Shown piece by piece: positions 53,594 to 63,499 of a DNA stretch of 64,000 nucleotides. The notes under the pieces were generated by a model. That model was not told where the DNA came from, did no database searches, and saw only the letters and a list, made by a program, of their open reading frames with translations. The DNA is from Sorlinia euscelidii. Lineage in GTDB: Bacteria > Pseudomonadota > Alphaproteobacteria > Acetobacterales > Acetobacteraceae. Both the position numbers and the translations under genes were made by a program. Every line of letters starts with the position of its first letter. The first letter of the stretch is position 1. The stretch lies in assembly GCF_036452155.1 (NCBI RefSeq), contig NZ_JAWJZY010000002.1; one strand, written 5' to 3'.

Positions 53594-54385
53594 GTGACTA
53601 ACACGCAACCTAACATAACGATCTGTCACACTCCAGCATCACATGAATCGACAGGTTTTTTCGAGGGCCAACCTATTCGCATCGTTATCGCGAAAGGGGA
53701 GCCGCGATGGGCTCTAAGCGACGTTTGCAGGGCATTGTCGATTACCAATGCCAGGAATGTTGCGGCCAAATTGGATGATGACGAAAAGGATGTCCATCTT
53801 GTGGACACCCTTGGCGGACCTCAGGCAACCACCTTCATCAACGAGTCCGGCCTTTACGCCCTGATCCTCACCTCTCGCAAACCCGCTGCAAAACGGTTCA
53901 AGAAGTGGGTCACCGCGGAGGTTCTCCCCACCATCCGCAAAACCGGCGGCTACATGGTCGCCGCGCCCAACGAGACCCCTGAGGAACTCGCGCACCGTGC
54001 GCTGACGGTTCTCAACGACACGCTCCGCCGTAAAGACGCGGAGATCGCCACCCTTGAACCCAAAGCGCTCGCATTCGACTCCCTCATCAATAACGGTGAG
54101 CTTCCCTCACTCCGCACCTTCTTTAAGCAATTTCACGAGCTCAATCTCAACGCCATCTCAGAAACACTCGGTGAGCTCGGCTATTTGCGGCGTTCGGATC
54201 GATATGCGGGGCAGTGGGAGGTGCGGCGGAGTCATCCGCGCGCGGCAGCGCTTTTCCGGCAGCGGATCAATCAGGGCCTGAAGTGGAATTACGTCACCGT
54301 CCTTCTGACCCCTCTAGGGCAGGAAGAAATGGCGCGGCTCTACCGCCAGGGTGCCTTCCCTAAGCTCGTCCGATTCTCCCATTGA
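53594..54385 (+). CDS. Phage antirepressor, Bro-N plus KilAC-like domains
   Basis: The 263-residue protein has an N-terminal Bro-N domain (FEGQPIRIVIAKGEPRWALS, LYALILTSRKPAAKRFKKWV, TIRKTGGYMV) and a C-terminal KilAC-type antirepressor domain (AEIATLEPKALAFDSLINN, LRTFFKQFHELN, LLTPLGQEEMARLY). Such proteins counter phage repressors and trigger induction. The start is GTG, preceded by AAGGA. It is divergent from the Arc-like repressor, forming a plausible induction switch. Confidence 0.85.
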   Translation: MTNTQPNITICHTPASHESTGFFEGQPIRIVIAKGEPRWALSDVCRALSITNARNVAAKLDDDEKDVHLVDTLGGPQATTFINESGLYALILTSRKPAAKRFKKWVTAEVLPTIRKTGGYMVAAPNETPEELAHRALTVLNDTLRRKDAEIATLEPKALAFDSLINNGELPSLRTFFKQFHELNLNAISETLGELGYLRRSDRYAGQWEVRRSHPRAAALFRQRINQGLKWNYVTVLLTPLGQEEMARLYRQGAFPKLVRFSH

Positions 54386-54452
54386 GTTCTGTTAACGTTC
54401 CGTTTATGTTCTTATCGGACTCCGCGGAACGTTCCTCTTAGGAAATTTGAAA

Positions 54453-54746
54453 ATGCAATCAGTTGCTGATCTCAAAAGCGTGTGCACGCTGCTGCTCCAT
54501 GACAAATTTGGCCCCATCGCCATCGTCGATAACGAGGTCGGAACAATCTTCACGCCTTACGCATGTGACGACCGATTTTTCGCGGCAGTCTCCCGACTTG
54601 ATGATGGGTGGGCGTCGACCTTCGCGGTGGAGCGCGAAGACGTTGAATGGCGTCGCTGTTCAACCTGTGAGGAAGCTTTCGCCGCGCTCTCCCTTTCCGT
54701 CGCGAAGTTCAATTGGAGGAGCTATGCACCTCTTCAAACAGTCTAA
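54453..54746 (+). CDS. Small protein overlapping the integrase start
   Basis: A frame of 97 residues from ATG 54453 (MQSVADLKSVCTLLLHDKFG, IVDNEVGTIFTPYACDDRFF), a compact mixed alpha/beta sequence with Cys pairs (RRCSTCEEAF). It overlaps the integrase by 23 bp, so the two are translationally linked. No family recognised; an excision or regulatory role is only a guess from position. AGGAAATTTGAAA precedes the start. Confidence 0.6.
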   Translation: MQSVADLKSVCTLLLHDKFGPIAIVDNEVGTIFTPYACDDRFFAAVSRLDDGWASTFAVEREDVEWRRCSTCEEAFAALSLSVAKFNWRSYAPLQTV

Positions 54747-55905
54747 TAGTGACTTCTGGTTCGTCTCATTCGTGCATGCGCTCTCCGGTAAAAGGGTAAG
54801 GCGCAGCACGAAGGAAAAAACCCAAGGAGCGGCCCGCAAGGCCGCTCTGAGGATCGTTCAGGAATTTGAGGAGGGTCCAAGAAAACGCAGAACCAGGCTG
54901 AATGAGGGTCTGACATTGCGCCAGGCACTGACGCAATATCTCAGATGGCTCAAAGCGGAAGGGAAGCCGTCGTTGAGGATGGCAGAGGGGCTCGCGCGTA
55001 AAACCCTTGGGGAGCTCAAGCCCGCCCGTTTCGCGCTCAAAGCCGCGCTGCCAATCGTGCAACTCTCCCCCGCGCACATTGAAGAACTCGTCATGGCGCG
55101 GCGGGAGGAGGGCAATGCACCGCAAACAATTGCGCATGAGATCAAAATGATCCGGGCGGCGGTCAATTACGCGGCGGCTTTGGGGCACGTCTACCCGCCC
55201 AAAATGGATTTGCGGGGCCGCGCCGGAAACGCTTGGCGCATGCCTTCGGTCAAGCCAAAGACGCGTTACCTCAGTCGGGAGGAGTGGATGCAGGTTTACG
55301 ACCATCTCAACCCACTCCGTCCCGTCCATGTGACGCGTCAATGTGGTTACGCTTACGAACTGCCCCTCGAAATGCGGACGATTATCGCGCGTCAGATGGT
55401 GCAGGATTTGTTCGTCGTCATCACCCTTACCGGAGGACGTTGGTCGGAGGTGGCACGATTGACCTGGGACCGGGTCGATACGGCAGGGTTTGCCTGGGTG
55501 CGGCTCTGGGGGTCGAAGACCGATAAAGAGCGCATCCTGCCTCTGCCTGAGATGGCCCGAAAGGTGCTTCAGAGGCGCTTTGAGGCGCGTCAGAGCATCA
55601 TGGTCTTCCCGGGTCGGAATGAAACGGACTTCTGTTCCGCCGTCCCAGCCCGCGCGATCATCCAGGCAATGGAGGCAGTGGGGTTGAACCGCCCCGACAT
55701 TGTCGAGATGCACGGCAAGGCCACGGTGCACTCACTCCGGCACACCTTTGCATCGTGGCTTTTGCAGGGTGGGGCGGATTTGTCAGAGGTTCAGGAGGGG
55801 CTCGGCCATACCACTTTGGATATGACCCGACGCTATGCGCATTTGTCGAAAAGCAGGAGCGCAGAGCGGATTGCCTCCGCATTGAATGCTGTGATCCCCC
55901 TTTGA
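54724..55905 (+). CDS. int: Tyrosine-type site-specific integrase
   Basis: The 393-residue phage-type integrase has an N-terminal arm-binding region (residues 1-60), a core-binding SAM-like domain (about 62-160) and a catalytic domain with the full set Arg239, His336, Arg339, His362 and nucleophile Tyr371 (TLTGGRWSEVARL, VHSLRHTFAS, LGHTTLDMTRRYAHL). ATG 54724 follows GGAGCT; the frame is open far upstream but only in the overlapping small gene. It ends 138 bp before attR and is surely the enzyme that inserted the island into tRNA-Gly. Confidence 0.95.
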   Translation: MHLFKQSNSDFWFVSFVHALSGKRVRRSTKEKTQGAARKAALRIVQEFEEGPRKRRTRLNEGLTLRQALTQYLRWLKAEGKPSLRMAEGLARKTLGELKPARFALKAALPIVQLSPAHIEELVMARREEGNAPQTIAHEIKMIRAAVNYAAALGHVYPPKMDLRGRAGNAWRMPSVKPKTRYLSREEWMQVYDHLNPLRPVHVTRQCGYAYELPLEMRTIIARQMVQDLFVVITLTGGRWSEVARLTWDRVDTAGFAWVRLWGSKTDKERILPLPEMARKVLQRRFEARQSIMVFPGRNETDFCSAVPARAIIQAMEAVGLNRPDIVEMHGKATVHSLRHTFASWLLQGGADLSEVQEGLGHTTLDMTRRYAHLSKSRSAERIASALNAVIPL

Positions 55906-55911
55906 AGCTTT

Positions 55912-55961
55912 TAGGGCTCGATGCTGAAAAATCACAGATATTGAGCCCTAAAATAGCCCTA
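55912..55961. promoter_or_regulatory. Probable integrase arm-type sites, right end
   Basis: GAGCCCTA at 55943 and TAGCCCTA at 55954 are 11 bp apart, with an inverted copy TAGGGCTC at 55912-55919. They lie between the integrase stop and attR and mirror the triple array at 43551-43580. Confidence 0.6.
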
Positions 55962-56042
55962 GTAAGACGATTTTTGAACGTGGAATAGGTGAAACATCAT
56001 GAATTTCAATGGATTAGCCAACGTCTCATTTCACGATTCTGT

Positions 56043-56088
56043 GCTTCCCAAGCTGCATACGAGGGTTCGATTCCCTTCACCCGCTCCA
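56043..56088 (+). repeat. attR: displaced tRNA-Gly 3' half
   Basis: The 46-bp copy of the tRNA-Gly anticodon arm to CCA differs from attL only at 56079 (A instead of G). That A would pair with T43374, making the acceptor stem perfect, so this is probably the ancestral chromosomal 3' end. Confidence 0.9.
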
Positions 56089-56393
56089 TTATCTCCGTGA
56101 AAATCTGTGTCGAAAAGCTTCATGCCGCAAGGGTTTTGGCCTGTGGAGTGAATTCGTTATATCACAAACAAAAAAGACAAAGCTTTCCGCCAGATCGCAA
56201 GGAAAATGACCGTTGCCTGGCGTGCCCGTCGAGATTGGAGCGGGCGCGCGTTCTCTGGCGGGCAGATATCAGTCCTTTGCCACGCGTTTCATTGCAGACG
56301 ACATGGTTGAGGTGAAAACCCGAGGTTGGACGGCTTAACGGAAAACTTTTGTTTCAAGCGAAACGTTTCAGAAACTCGCGTGAGAAGCAAGGA
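56089..56393 (+). other. Post-island intergenic region, 305 bp
   Basis: The first 100 bp are a diverged copy of the sequence after the intact tRNA gene (43443-43548). The rest has no gene that I can support and should contain the autotransporter promoter. Confidence 0.5.
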
Positions 56394-59300
56394 ATGCGTT
56401 CCCTCCGCATGATCAGGAACGTCTCAGCCTTGCTTGGTAACAAGATGTGGCAAGCTGAGATGAGTTTGACTGATAGAACCAAATATTTTTCCTGTCTGAC
56501 GATATGTTTGTCTCTGACCCTTCTTTTTCTGCCACGCGAAGCGTTTGCAGCATGTGATGGGTCAACGGGCACAGTGACATGTACGGGGTCGATCACCTCG
56601 ACCATCGGCACAGGCCCCAACAGCTCAATCACGACCCTCAACATCGCCTCCGGTGCATCGGTAAACACCTCGGGATTGAGTGTGAGTACGGGCTCAGGGG
56701 CGTCCGCGGACAATCGAAATGTCATCAACGTCAATGGATCATTGCAGAGTGCCGGTAACAATAGGGGGCCGTGGAACGAGGGAAGAAACGTCGTCGAATT
56801 TAAAGACTATACGGTCGTGAATATTTCATCGACGGGAAGTATTGTGCAAACAAACACGGCTACGAATACGGGGGGGATCAGCGCGATTGGCGGTGGCAAC
56901 ATCGTCAATAATTACGGCACGCTCAGGACCGGCGGCGGGGCGATTTTCTACGCCGAAACAAATAACTCATCTACGAATACAGTTGCCAACACGATCAATA
57001 ATTACGGCACAATGACATCAGGTGCACAGGGGACAGGTGTCGTCATCGGCACCGGTGTTGCGAACCCAATCAATTTTACAAATTTCGAAGGTGGCGTCGT
57101 TAACGGGAATATTTCTCTCAGACCTTCATCGACAGTCGTAAATATCGTGACCCTGTATAATGGATCGACGTTTAACGGCAGCATACTCGGCGGCGGGGAC
57201 CCCTCGATTTTAAACCTGACCGGTTCCAGCGGATCCAATACACTTTCAAACGCGACCAGTCTCTTCGGAACACTCAATAAAAGCGGGGCGGGAACCTGGG
57301 TCGTCAATGTGCCATCCACCCTTTCAAGCCTGAGTTCAAACCTTGCGGTCAACGTCAATGGTGGGACGCTGATTTTCGCCGCCAATGAATCGTCAAGCCA
57401 GACACATGTCACAATTAATGAAGGGGGCACGCTTCAGCTCGGTCAGGGCGGCACGACAGGTTGGATTGATAATGTAAACGTCAATAATGGTACGCTCGCT
57501 TTTAACAGATCAGACAATAATAGTTATACAAACAATATTTCAGGCTCCGGCGCCGTTACGCAAAGCGGCACAGGCACAACAACGCTTACGGCCAATAACA
57601 GCTATACGGGTGCCACCTCCATCAGCGACGGCACTTTGGCGCTCAGCGGCGCGGGCGCGGTCGCTGCATCAAGCGGCGTGCATAATAAGGGGACGTTTGA
57701 CGTCTCCGGCACTTCGAGTTCAACGCCCTCTATCCAGTCCCTTGACGGCAATGGCGGCACGATCCTCGGACAGAACACATTGACGATCACCAACGCCAAC
57801 ACCGCCTTTGGCAATGATTATGCGGGGGTGATGTCGGGCACGGGTGGCCTGACCATCTCCGGCGGGACACAGGGCCTCTCCGGCCAAAATACCTATACCG
57901 GCGCGACAACCGTCAATAGCGGCGCAGGTCTGACATTGTCTGGCGCCATTGCCGGTGCGCTCACGAATGGGGGCACGACGGATGTCAATGGCGGCATTGT
58001 CAACGGCGCGACAACAAATACAGGCACTTTGACAGGCGAAAATGCAAGCTTCCAGGCCATCAGCAATAATGGCGGCTCCGTCGATCTCAGCAATTCTCAG
58101 GCCGGTGCCATTACAAATGCGCTGAACGCGACTTTTACAGCGCGTGGCGGCACGATTGCTTCCGCTTCCAATGCCGGGACAATGACGCTCGGCGATGGTC
58201 AGAATGTCACCGGCAATGTCACGAATGATGGAACGCTCACCCTCGACCGCGCCGCGATCGGCGGAACTTTAGCTGCAGAGTCCGGCCAATTCACCGTCAC
58301 TTCCAATAATGCTTCTGCCAACTCCCTGAGCGGTGACAGCGATGCCACGCTTGACGGTATTCTGACCCTGAACAACGCGCAGGATACGTATGCGGGTGTC
58401 ATGTCAGGCGCAGGCGGGCTGACAATCGCAGGAGGTGCGGAAACCCTGACGGGCAACAACACCTATTCCGGCCAGACATCCATCGGCAGTGGGGCGAGCC
58501 TGACCCTCGGAACCGGCGGCACATCCGGTATGTTCGGGAGCGACTCCAATGTCGTTGATAACGGCACGCTCACGGTCAATCGAAGCAATGATGTGACGAT
58601 GAATGGTGTCATTTCCGGCGCCGGCGTCTTTAATCAGACAGGCACGGGAACGACGATTCTCAACGGAAATAACACATATACCGGCACGACAACCGTCTCC
58701 GCCGGTGAGCTGCAAGTCAATGGCGACCAGTCCGCCGCGACGGGCGATACCATCGTCCAATCCGGCGCCCAACTCACCGGTAGCGGAACAATCGGCGGCA
58801 ATGTCTCGATTGCCGACAACGCGATTGTTGCGCCGGGTAAAACCCAGCCGGACGCTGCAACGCTCACCATCAACGGAAATTTCAATCTCAGCTATAATGC
58901 GATTCAAAATTGGGATCTCGGTCAGGCCAATGTTGTCGGAGGTCAATATAATGATCTCGCCATCGTTAAAGGTGACCTCGTCTTTAGTGGGACCGTGAAT
59001 GTGAGAGGCACGAATGTCGACGACACCGACACGCCCATCTCCGTCTCCAATGGTCTCGGTCGCGGCATCTACCGTATTTACACTTATGACGGCGCCCTTT
59101 CCGGCGCCAATGGATCATCCACGCCCAATGCCCGCCTCGGTACGGTGGATACGGCGCCGGATACGCAGCTCCTTCTGCAAACGAGCATCGACCACGAAAT
59201 CAATCTCGTCGTCATCGACAATGTTCTGCCTTTCTGGGACGGCGGGAGCACGGTGTCACCGGGAGGTGGCGGTTTGCCGGGAAATGGCACCGTCAATGGT

Positions 59301-61778
59301 GGCGATGGCACGTGGACAACCGACAATGCCAATTGGACGGATGCAACGGGCAGCATCGATAATATCTGGTCGTCCGGCACCTTCGCGATCTTCGCCGCGC
59401 AAGCCGGCACGGTGACCGTGCGTGACACGACCGCGAACGGCACCCCGTCCAACGTCACCGCCGAGGGTATGCAGTTCGCAAATCGTGATGGCGGCATTTA
59501 TCGTTTGACCGGCGACGATATTTACGCGGCTTCAGGTACAATGATCATGCGCGTCGGCGATGGGACACAACAGGGATCCTCAATCACGGCGAACCTTGAT
59601 ACGGTTATCAATGATCGTCTCGTGGAGGGTGGGACATCTTTACAGAAGGTTGATGCAGGCACGCTCATCATCTCACAGGACCAGACTTACCGCGGCAACA
59701 CCGTCATTAACGGCGGTACATTGCAACTCGGCAATGGTGGCACGACGGGGCGTCTGATCGCGAGCCCTGCCATCGTCAATGATGGCAATCTGACCATCAA
59801 TTTCAGCAATGATAACGTCATTTCGCAGCCCATCAGTGGGCAGGGAAGCGTGACCCACGCAGGTACAGGCACAACGACACTGAGAGATAGTAATAGTTAC
59901 AGCGGGGGGACGTCTGTTGCCAATGGCACCCTGAAGGGGACCGCTTCAAGCTTCGGCGCTGGCGGGATCAATATCGGCGGGAACGGAAGTCTCATCATAG
60001 ATCAGGCAAGCAACACCTCGATGAGCAACAGCTTCTCAGGCAGCGGCGCCATGTCGAAAATCGGATCGGGAAATGTGACGCTGAACAATGATAGTCCTGA
60101 CTTCAGCGGTCAGGTCGACGTCCTCGCCGGTGGATTAGGGATTGACGGAAACATATCTAATGCCCGTTTCAACGCGCAGGATAGTGGCACAATTTACGGA
60201 ACAGGCAGCATCGGGCCAACAACCGTCGGAAATGGGGGCACCCTGGCACCGGGCGGGCCGGGCGCCGTTGGCGCATTATCGGTAAATGGCGAACTGAGCA
60301 TGGGCGCTGGATCTATATTCTCTGCCACGGGCACCGGGCAGGAAGTCGGCACGTCCATCAATGTCAACGGATCCAGCCGCAATATCCTTGCAAGCAGCTT
60401 CGTCAATGTAAGCGGCAATGTCAGTCTCGCCGGAGGGACGGCAGCCCTTAACGTCGCGCCAGGCTCCATACTTCGGGTTAATCAGGTCTACAGGCTCATT
60501 GAAGCAACCGGCAACATCTCCGGTCAATTTGACCAGTTATCGACCAATCTTGGCAGCCAGTATGTTTTTCTCGATCCGAGCTTATTTTACACTGGTAAGC
60601 TCGTCGGCGTGGCACTTAACCGAAATAATACGAGCTTCACGATTTTAAGTCGGTCGCGCAATGAATATGCGTCAGGCGCGGCGCTCGACCGTCTGCCTTC
60701 CGGCAACCCGTTATCACTGGCGATCGCGGGGCGTGATAGCAACGATGCGCGCAGCGCCTTGAATGCTGTATCAGGTGAGATCCATGCTTCCGCTGTTACG
60801 GCGCTGATTGAAGATGCCTTCATGCTGCGTGAAACCGTCGCAGAACGTCTCAGCAGCGCCGATTGTGACGGGCCTGACTCTTCCGGGTCGATCCAGACCG
60901 CAATTCTTTCCGAAAAATCCCCTTCAAATCGCTGTCATGCTGACCGTCTCGTCCTTTGGCACCAGGCCTATGGCAGTCTCGGCCGAAACTTCGGTGACGG
61001 AAACGCCGCGACGATGAACCATACATCTGCCGGTTTCCTTATGGGGGCCGATGTGCCGGTTTTCAGCACAGCCCGCATCGGCGCCATGATCGGTTACAGC
61101 AATGACGCCTTCCATGTTTCAAGCGGGCGAGATTCTTCGGGCCATAGTAACAATGTCACATTCGGCGCCTATGGCGGCAATCACTGGGGCCGGGTCAATC
61201 TCCGCCTCGGTGCAAATTATACGTGGAATATGATGCGCATGAACCGCGCCGTGAACTTTAACGGGTATAATGGCGCGAAACTCAACGCCGATTACCTCTC
61301 CGGAACGGCTCAGGGCTTTGGCGAAATCGGTTACCGAATGCGCGGCCGCAAAACCGTGTTTGAGCCTTTTGCCGGGTTATCCTATGTCAGCGTCCATAGT
61401 GGAAGTTTTCAGGAGAGGGGAAGTATAGAGGCCCTCAATGGTCGGTCATTCACGAAGGGCGTGACTTTTTCAACTTTCGGATTGCGGACATCGGCATCTT
61501 ACCAGATGGGCAAGTCCATGCTCATGCCGCGTCTCATGATCGGCTACCGCCATAGTTTTGGCTCTCTCGCGCCCAAAGCTCCCATGAGTTTTGCTGCATC
61601 CGACGACGCGGCAATGCGCATCGCTGGCACGCCGCTCGCATCAGATGTCGCCGTGCTTGATGCCGGCTTCAATCTGAGGGTCACGGATCGGATAGATGTC
61701 GGATTATTTTATCTCGGACAATATGGCGTTAAGGCGATCGACAGCGGATTGAAAGGAAATATGCGCGTCACGTTCTGA
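56394..61778 (+). CDS. Giant autotransporter with PATR repeats
   Basis: About 1794 residues: a long N-terminal signal region ending FLPREAFA, a passenger of beta-helix repeats, and a C-terminal autotransporter barrel from about residue 1515 (LVLWHQAYGSLGRNFGDGN) to the final GNMRVTF, ending in Phe as BAM substrates do. The passenger contains at least six passenger-associated transport repeats (NSYTGATSISDGTLALSG, NTYTGATTVNSGAGLTLSG, NTYSGQTSIGSGASLTLG, NTYTGTTTVSAGELQVNG, QTYRGNTVINGGTLQLGNG, NSYSGGTSVANGTLKG). Start uncertain: ATG 56394 or 56460 (MSLTDRTKYFSCLTICLSL, a neat signal peptide). Likely an adhesin or biofilm protein. It lies just outside attR. Confidence 0.88.
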   Translation: MRSLRMIRNVSALLGNKMWQAEMSLTDRTKYFSCLTICLSLTLLFLPREAFAACDGSTGTVTCTGSITSTIGTGPNSSITTLNIASGASVNTSGLSVSTGSGASADNRNVINVNGSLQSAGNNRGPWNEGRNVVEFKDYTVVNISSTGSIVQTNTATNTGGISAIGGGNIVNNYGTLRTGGGAIFYAETNNSSTNTVANTINNYGTMTSGAQGTGVVIGTGVANPINFTNFEGGVVNGNISLRPSSTVVNIVTLYNGSTFNGSILGGGDPSILNLTGSSGSNTLSNATSLFGTLNKSGAGTWVVNVPSTLSSLSSNLAVNVNGGTLIFAANESSSQTHVTINEGGTLQLGQGGTTGWIDNVNVNNGTLAFNRSDNNSYTNNISGSGAVTQSGTGTTTLTANNSYTGATSISDGTLALSGAGAVAASSGVHNKGTFDVSGTSSSTPSIQSLDGNGGTILGQNTLTITNANTAFGNDYAGVMSGTGGLTISGGTQGLSGQNTYTGATTVNSGAGLTLSGAIAGALTNGGTTDVNGGIVNGATTNTGTLTGENASFQAISNNGGSVDLSNSQAGAITNALNATFTARGGTIASASNAGTMTLGDGQNVTGNVTNDGTLTLDRAAIGGTLAAESGQFTVTSNNASANSLSGDSDATLDGILTLNNAQDTYAGVMSGAGGLTIAGGAETLTGNNTYSGQTSIGSGASLTLGTGGTSGMFGSDSNVVDNGTLTVNRSNDVTMNGVISGAGVFNQTGTGTTILNGNNTYTGTTTVSAGELQVNGDQSAATGDTIVQSGAQLTGSGTIGGNVSIADNAIVAPGKTQPDAATLTINGNFNLSYNAIQNWDLGQANVVGGQYNDLAIVKGDLVFSGTVNVRGTNVDDTDTPISVSNGLGRGIYRIYTYDGALSGANGSSTPNARLGTVDTAPDTQLLLQTSIDHEINLVVIDNVLPFWDGGSTVSPGGGGLPGNGTVNGGDGTWTTDNANWTDATGSIDNIWSSGTFAIFAAQAGTVTVRDTTANGTPSNVTAEGMQFANRDGGIYRLTGDDIYAASGTMIMRVGDGTQQGSSITANLDTVINDRLVEGGTSLQKVDAGTLIISQDQTYRGNTVINGGTLQLGNGGTTGRLIASPAIVNDGNLTINFSNDNVISQPISGQGSVTHAGTGTTTLRDSNSYSGGTSVANGTLKGTASSFGAGGINIGGNGSLIIDQASNTSMSNSFSGSGAMSKIGSGNVTLNNDSPDFSGQVDVLAGGLGIDGNISNARFNAQDSGTIYGTGSIGPTTVGNGGTLAPGGPGAVGALSVNGELSMGAGSIFSATGTGQEVGTSINVNGSSRNILASSFVNVSGNVSLAGGTAALNVAPGSILRVNQVYRLIEATGNISGQFDQLSTNLGSQYVFLDPSLFYTGKLVGVALNRNNTSFTILSRSRNEYASGAALDRLPSGNPLSLAIAGRDSNDARSALNAVSGEIHASAVTALIEDAFMLRETVAERLSSADCDGPDSSGSIQTAILSEKSPSNRCHADRLVLWHQAYGSLGRNFGDGNAATMNHTSAGFLMGADVPVFSTARIGAMIGYSNDAFHVSSGRDSSGHSNNVTFGAYGGNHWGRVNLRLGANYTWNMMRMNRAVNFNGYNGAKLNADYLSGTAQGFGEIGYRMRGRKTVFEPFAGLSYVSVHSGSFQERGSIEALNGRSFTKGVTFSTFGLRTSASYQMGKSMLMPRLMIGYRHSFGSLAPKAPMSFAASDDAAMRIAGTPLASDVAVLDAGFNLRVTDRIDVGLFYLGQYGVKAIDSGLKGNMRVTF

Positions 61779-62426
61779 AGGACAGAGTGCATTTCATTCG
61801 AAAAATGAAGTGAAAATTCGCCGAAGGCATGAAATCGCCACCCGGGTCATAGCTGATCAATAATCGAAATTTTGATATCACATATCCTTGTCGGTCCATC
61901 GGGTAACAGGTGACGATGGCGGCGCGGTGCCACGATATTCGTGGTGACATCGCTCAGATCCGGTTGATTTCTGATGGGCGGTGTTCGCCTTCTCCCGTCC
62001 CCGGCGACGCTGGAAAGACCTAAATGAAAGGCGTCTCGCAGGAAGGGACCGACCATTCGGACAGTCTCGGTAACCACAGTTTCAACGCGCCTGATCTCCA
62101 ACGCCACCTGTTTGGAGGACCAGAAAAGGCAGATTCGAATTTGCAACGTCAGATTGTGACAGGTGCAAAAAATTGTTCGATAGGTCCTTTGTCGAGGCGA
62201 TAGAGGCGCAAAAAATCATTCAGAAGTTGGGTGAGGGATTCAAAGGTCAATCCCGACAAAATATAACGAATTTCAAATCCGATTTAATTGTTGAGAAATT
62301 TTTAAAGATTTTGACACCACCAGAAAATCACCGCATGAATATCTTCATAAGGAAGAGGTGATAAGAAATTACAGTGGCGGGAAAAAAGTGAGAGCACCAA
62401 GCGGGCCTATCGGCAGGAAGGCGGAG
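61779..62426. other. Intergenic region, 648 bp
   Basis: There is no convincing gene. A stem-loop directly after the autotransporter (CATTTCATT at 61790-61798 with AATGAAGTG at 61804-61812) lacks a T run. A 62-codon frame from TTG 62173 ends where the next frame starts, and a 99-codon minus frame at 61847-62146 looks random; I call neither. Confidence 0.4.
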
Positions 62427-62873
62427 ATGTTTCAGAAATTGATCAATTTGACCTTCTTCCATGGGGTTGTTACCGGCTTGTCCCTGATGGCGCTCTGCTT
62501 CATATCGACACGCTTATTCCGGTCCCTTCAGCGTCAGGCAAAAATGCGGGAGACGGCGCAGATTGCGCGGAGATGCCTTGAGGAGATTGAAAGCCAGGTC
62601 GGCGAATTGCGAAATCTCAAACGCGAAATGATTTCTGAAAAAGAGTCTCATATGTCTCAGATGATGGCGTGGGATGAGGAGAAAAAGAACTTCGTGACGA
62701 CGCGTCTGAGCGCTCTATTGAAAGAAATCCGACTGGAAAGTGATCGCGCAGCGGTTCGCGACCAATGCTTGAGATTTATGGAATTCATGACGTCATCCTC
62801 GGTTCCGGTTCAGGACGGCAATCGCCACGCCCCGGCTCCCGATCATCAATACGAATCTGAAATTTTGTGCTGA
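62427..62873 (+). CDS. Small membrane-anchored coiled-coil protein
   Basis: ATG 62427 (GGAAGGCGGAG before it) gives 148 residues: one membrane helix (LTFFHGVVTGLSLMALCFIS), then a charged coiled coil (RRCLEEIESQVGELRNLKRE, MISEKESHMSQMMAWDEEKK) and a polar tail. The frame is open 23 codons upstream to GTG 62358. No family recognised. It lies between two surface-protein genes and could assist their export (inference). Confidence 0.55.
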   Translation: MFQKLINLTFFHGVVTGLSLMALCFISTRLFRSLQRQAKMRETAQIARRCLEEIESQVGELRNLKREMISEKESHMSQMMAWDEEKKNFVTTRLSALLKEIRLESDRAAVRDQCLRFMEFMTSSSVPVQDGNRHAPAPDHQYESEILC

Positions 62874-63499
62874 GTGTGGCAATGTTTGTCGCAGCGCCGC
62901 TGCTAACGTCTGAATAATCAAAAAAAACGTTCGTTTGAAAGCTTTGGAAATTCTCGGCTGTTCTTCCGCGGCCCGCCCGTTTGATGGCGCGATGCATATT
63001 ACTCGATTTGCTCCCGCAATGACCCGTTCCGCGCGGCCTCATTTCAGTGGGCAGGTCCTGGCAAGCTTGCTTCCAGATCAGGAACGACCTGATTTAACAG
63101 TAAAAACTGCAACCCGTGCGTCCTCTCATCCCCAGGTCCGAGGAGAGTAGAAATTCGAGTTCGTGAGAATCCAAGTCGGTCAAAAGGCGGTTTCACGAAC
63201 TACATTATTGCATAAAGATAATAAGAGACTAAACGACATTTAATGTCTATTCATTAGCGACGGTTGAAATTGCTATAATTTCATCTTGTTACATTGATAT
63301 AAACCAGGTTTTAACAAAACTTACTGTCACATTAACAGCCCCGGCCTTAAAGCTGAGCTTGATTTGAGTGACGCGGCGCCGGGTGGGGTGTGTTAATACG
63401 GTGTTCTCCCGCCGTCATTGCCCGTCTCCACCCAATGTTTTTCGTATGAACTCATGACAATCATCGAATGGCGTCGCGCTGATTCCGGGGGATCATTAA
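62874..63499. other. Intergenic region, 626 bp
   Basis: No supported gene. It is strongly AT-rich from about 63200, with an inverted repeat GACATT-T-AATGTC at 63235-63247 and TTGATATAAACC further on. It is likely the promoter region of the surface gene that follows. Confidence 0.4.

Larger units (their letters stand above)
43397..56088. mobile_element. Integrated island in tRNA-Gly, 12.7 kb
   Basis: It is bounded by a 46-bp direct repeat of the tRNA-Gly 3' half (43397-43442 and 56043-56088, one mismatch). A tyrosine integrase lies 138 bp inside the right repeat. Cargo includes phage-type genes (tail fibre, Bro-N antirepressors, Arc and Xre regulators), an Abi-like protein and several unknown membrane and secreted proteins, with patchy lower G+C. 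There are no capsid, portal, terminase or replication genes that I can recognise, so it is a decayed prophage or a satellite/defence island. Confidence 0.88.

Noticed and set aside
55989..56315. 108-codon plus-strand frame across attR
   Set aside because: It reads through the displaced tRNA end and its flank and has no protein-like features; the frame is accidental.
61790..61812. Terminator after the autotransporter gene
   Set aside because: The stem is A/T-rich and not followed by a T run on either strand, so intrinsic termination is not supported.
61847..62146. 99-codon minus frame downstream of the autotransporter
   Set aside because: No ribosome binding site, no family and a composition typical of antisense non-coding DNA.
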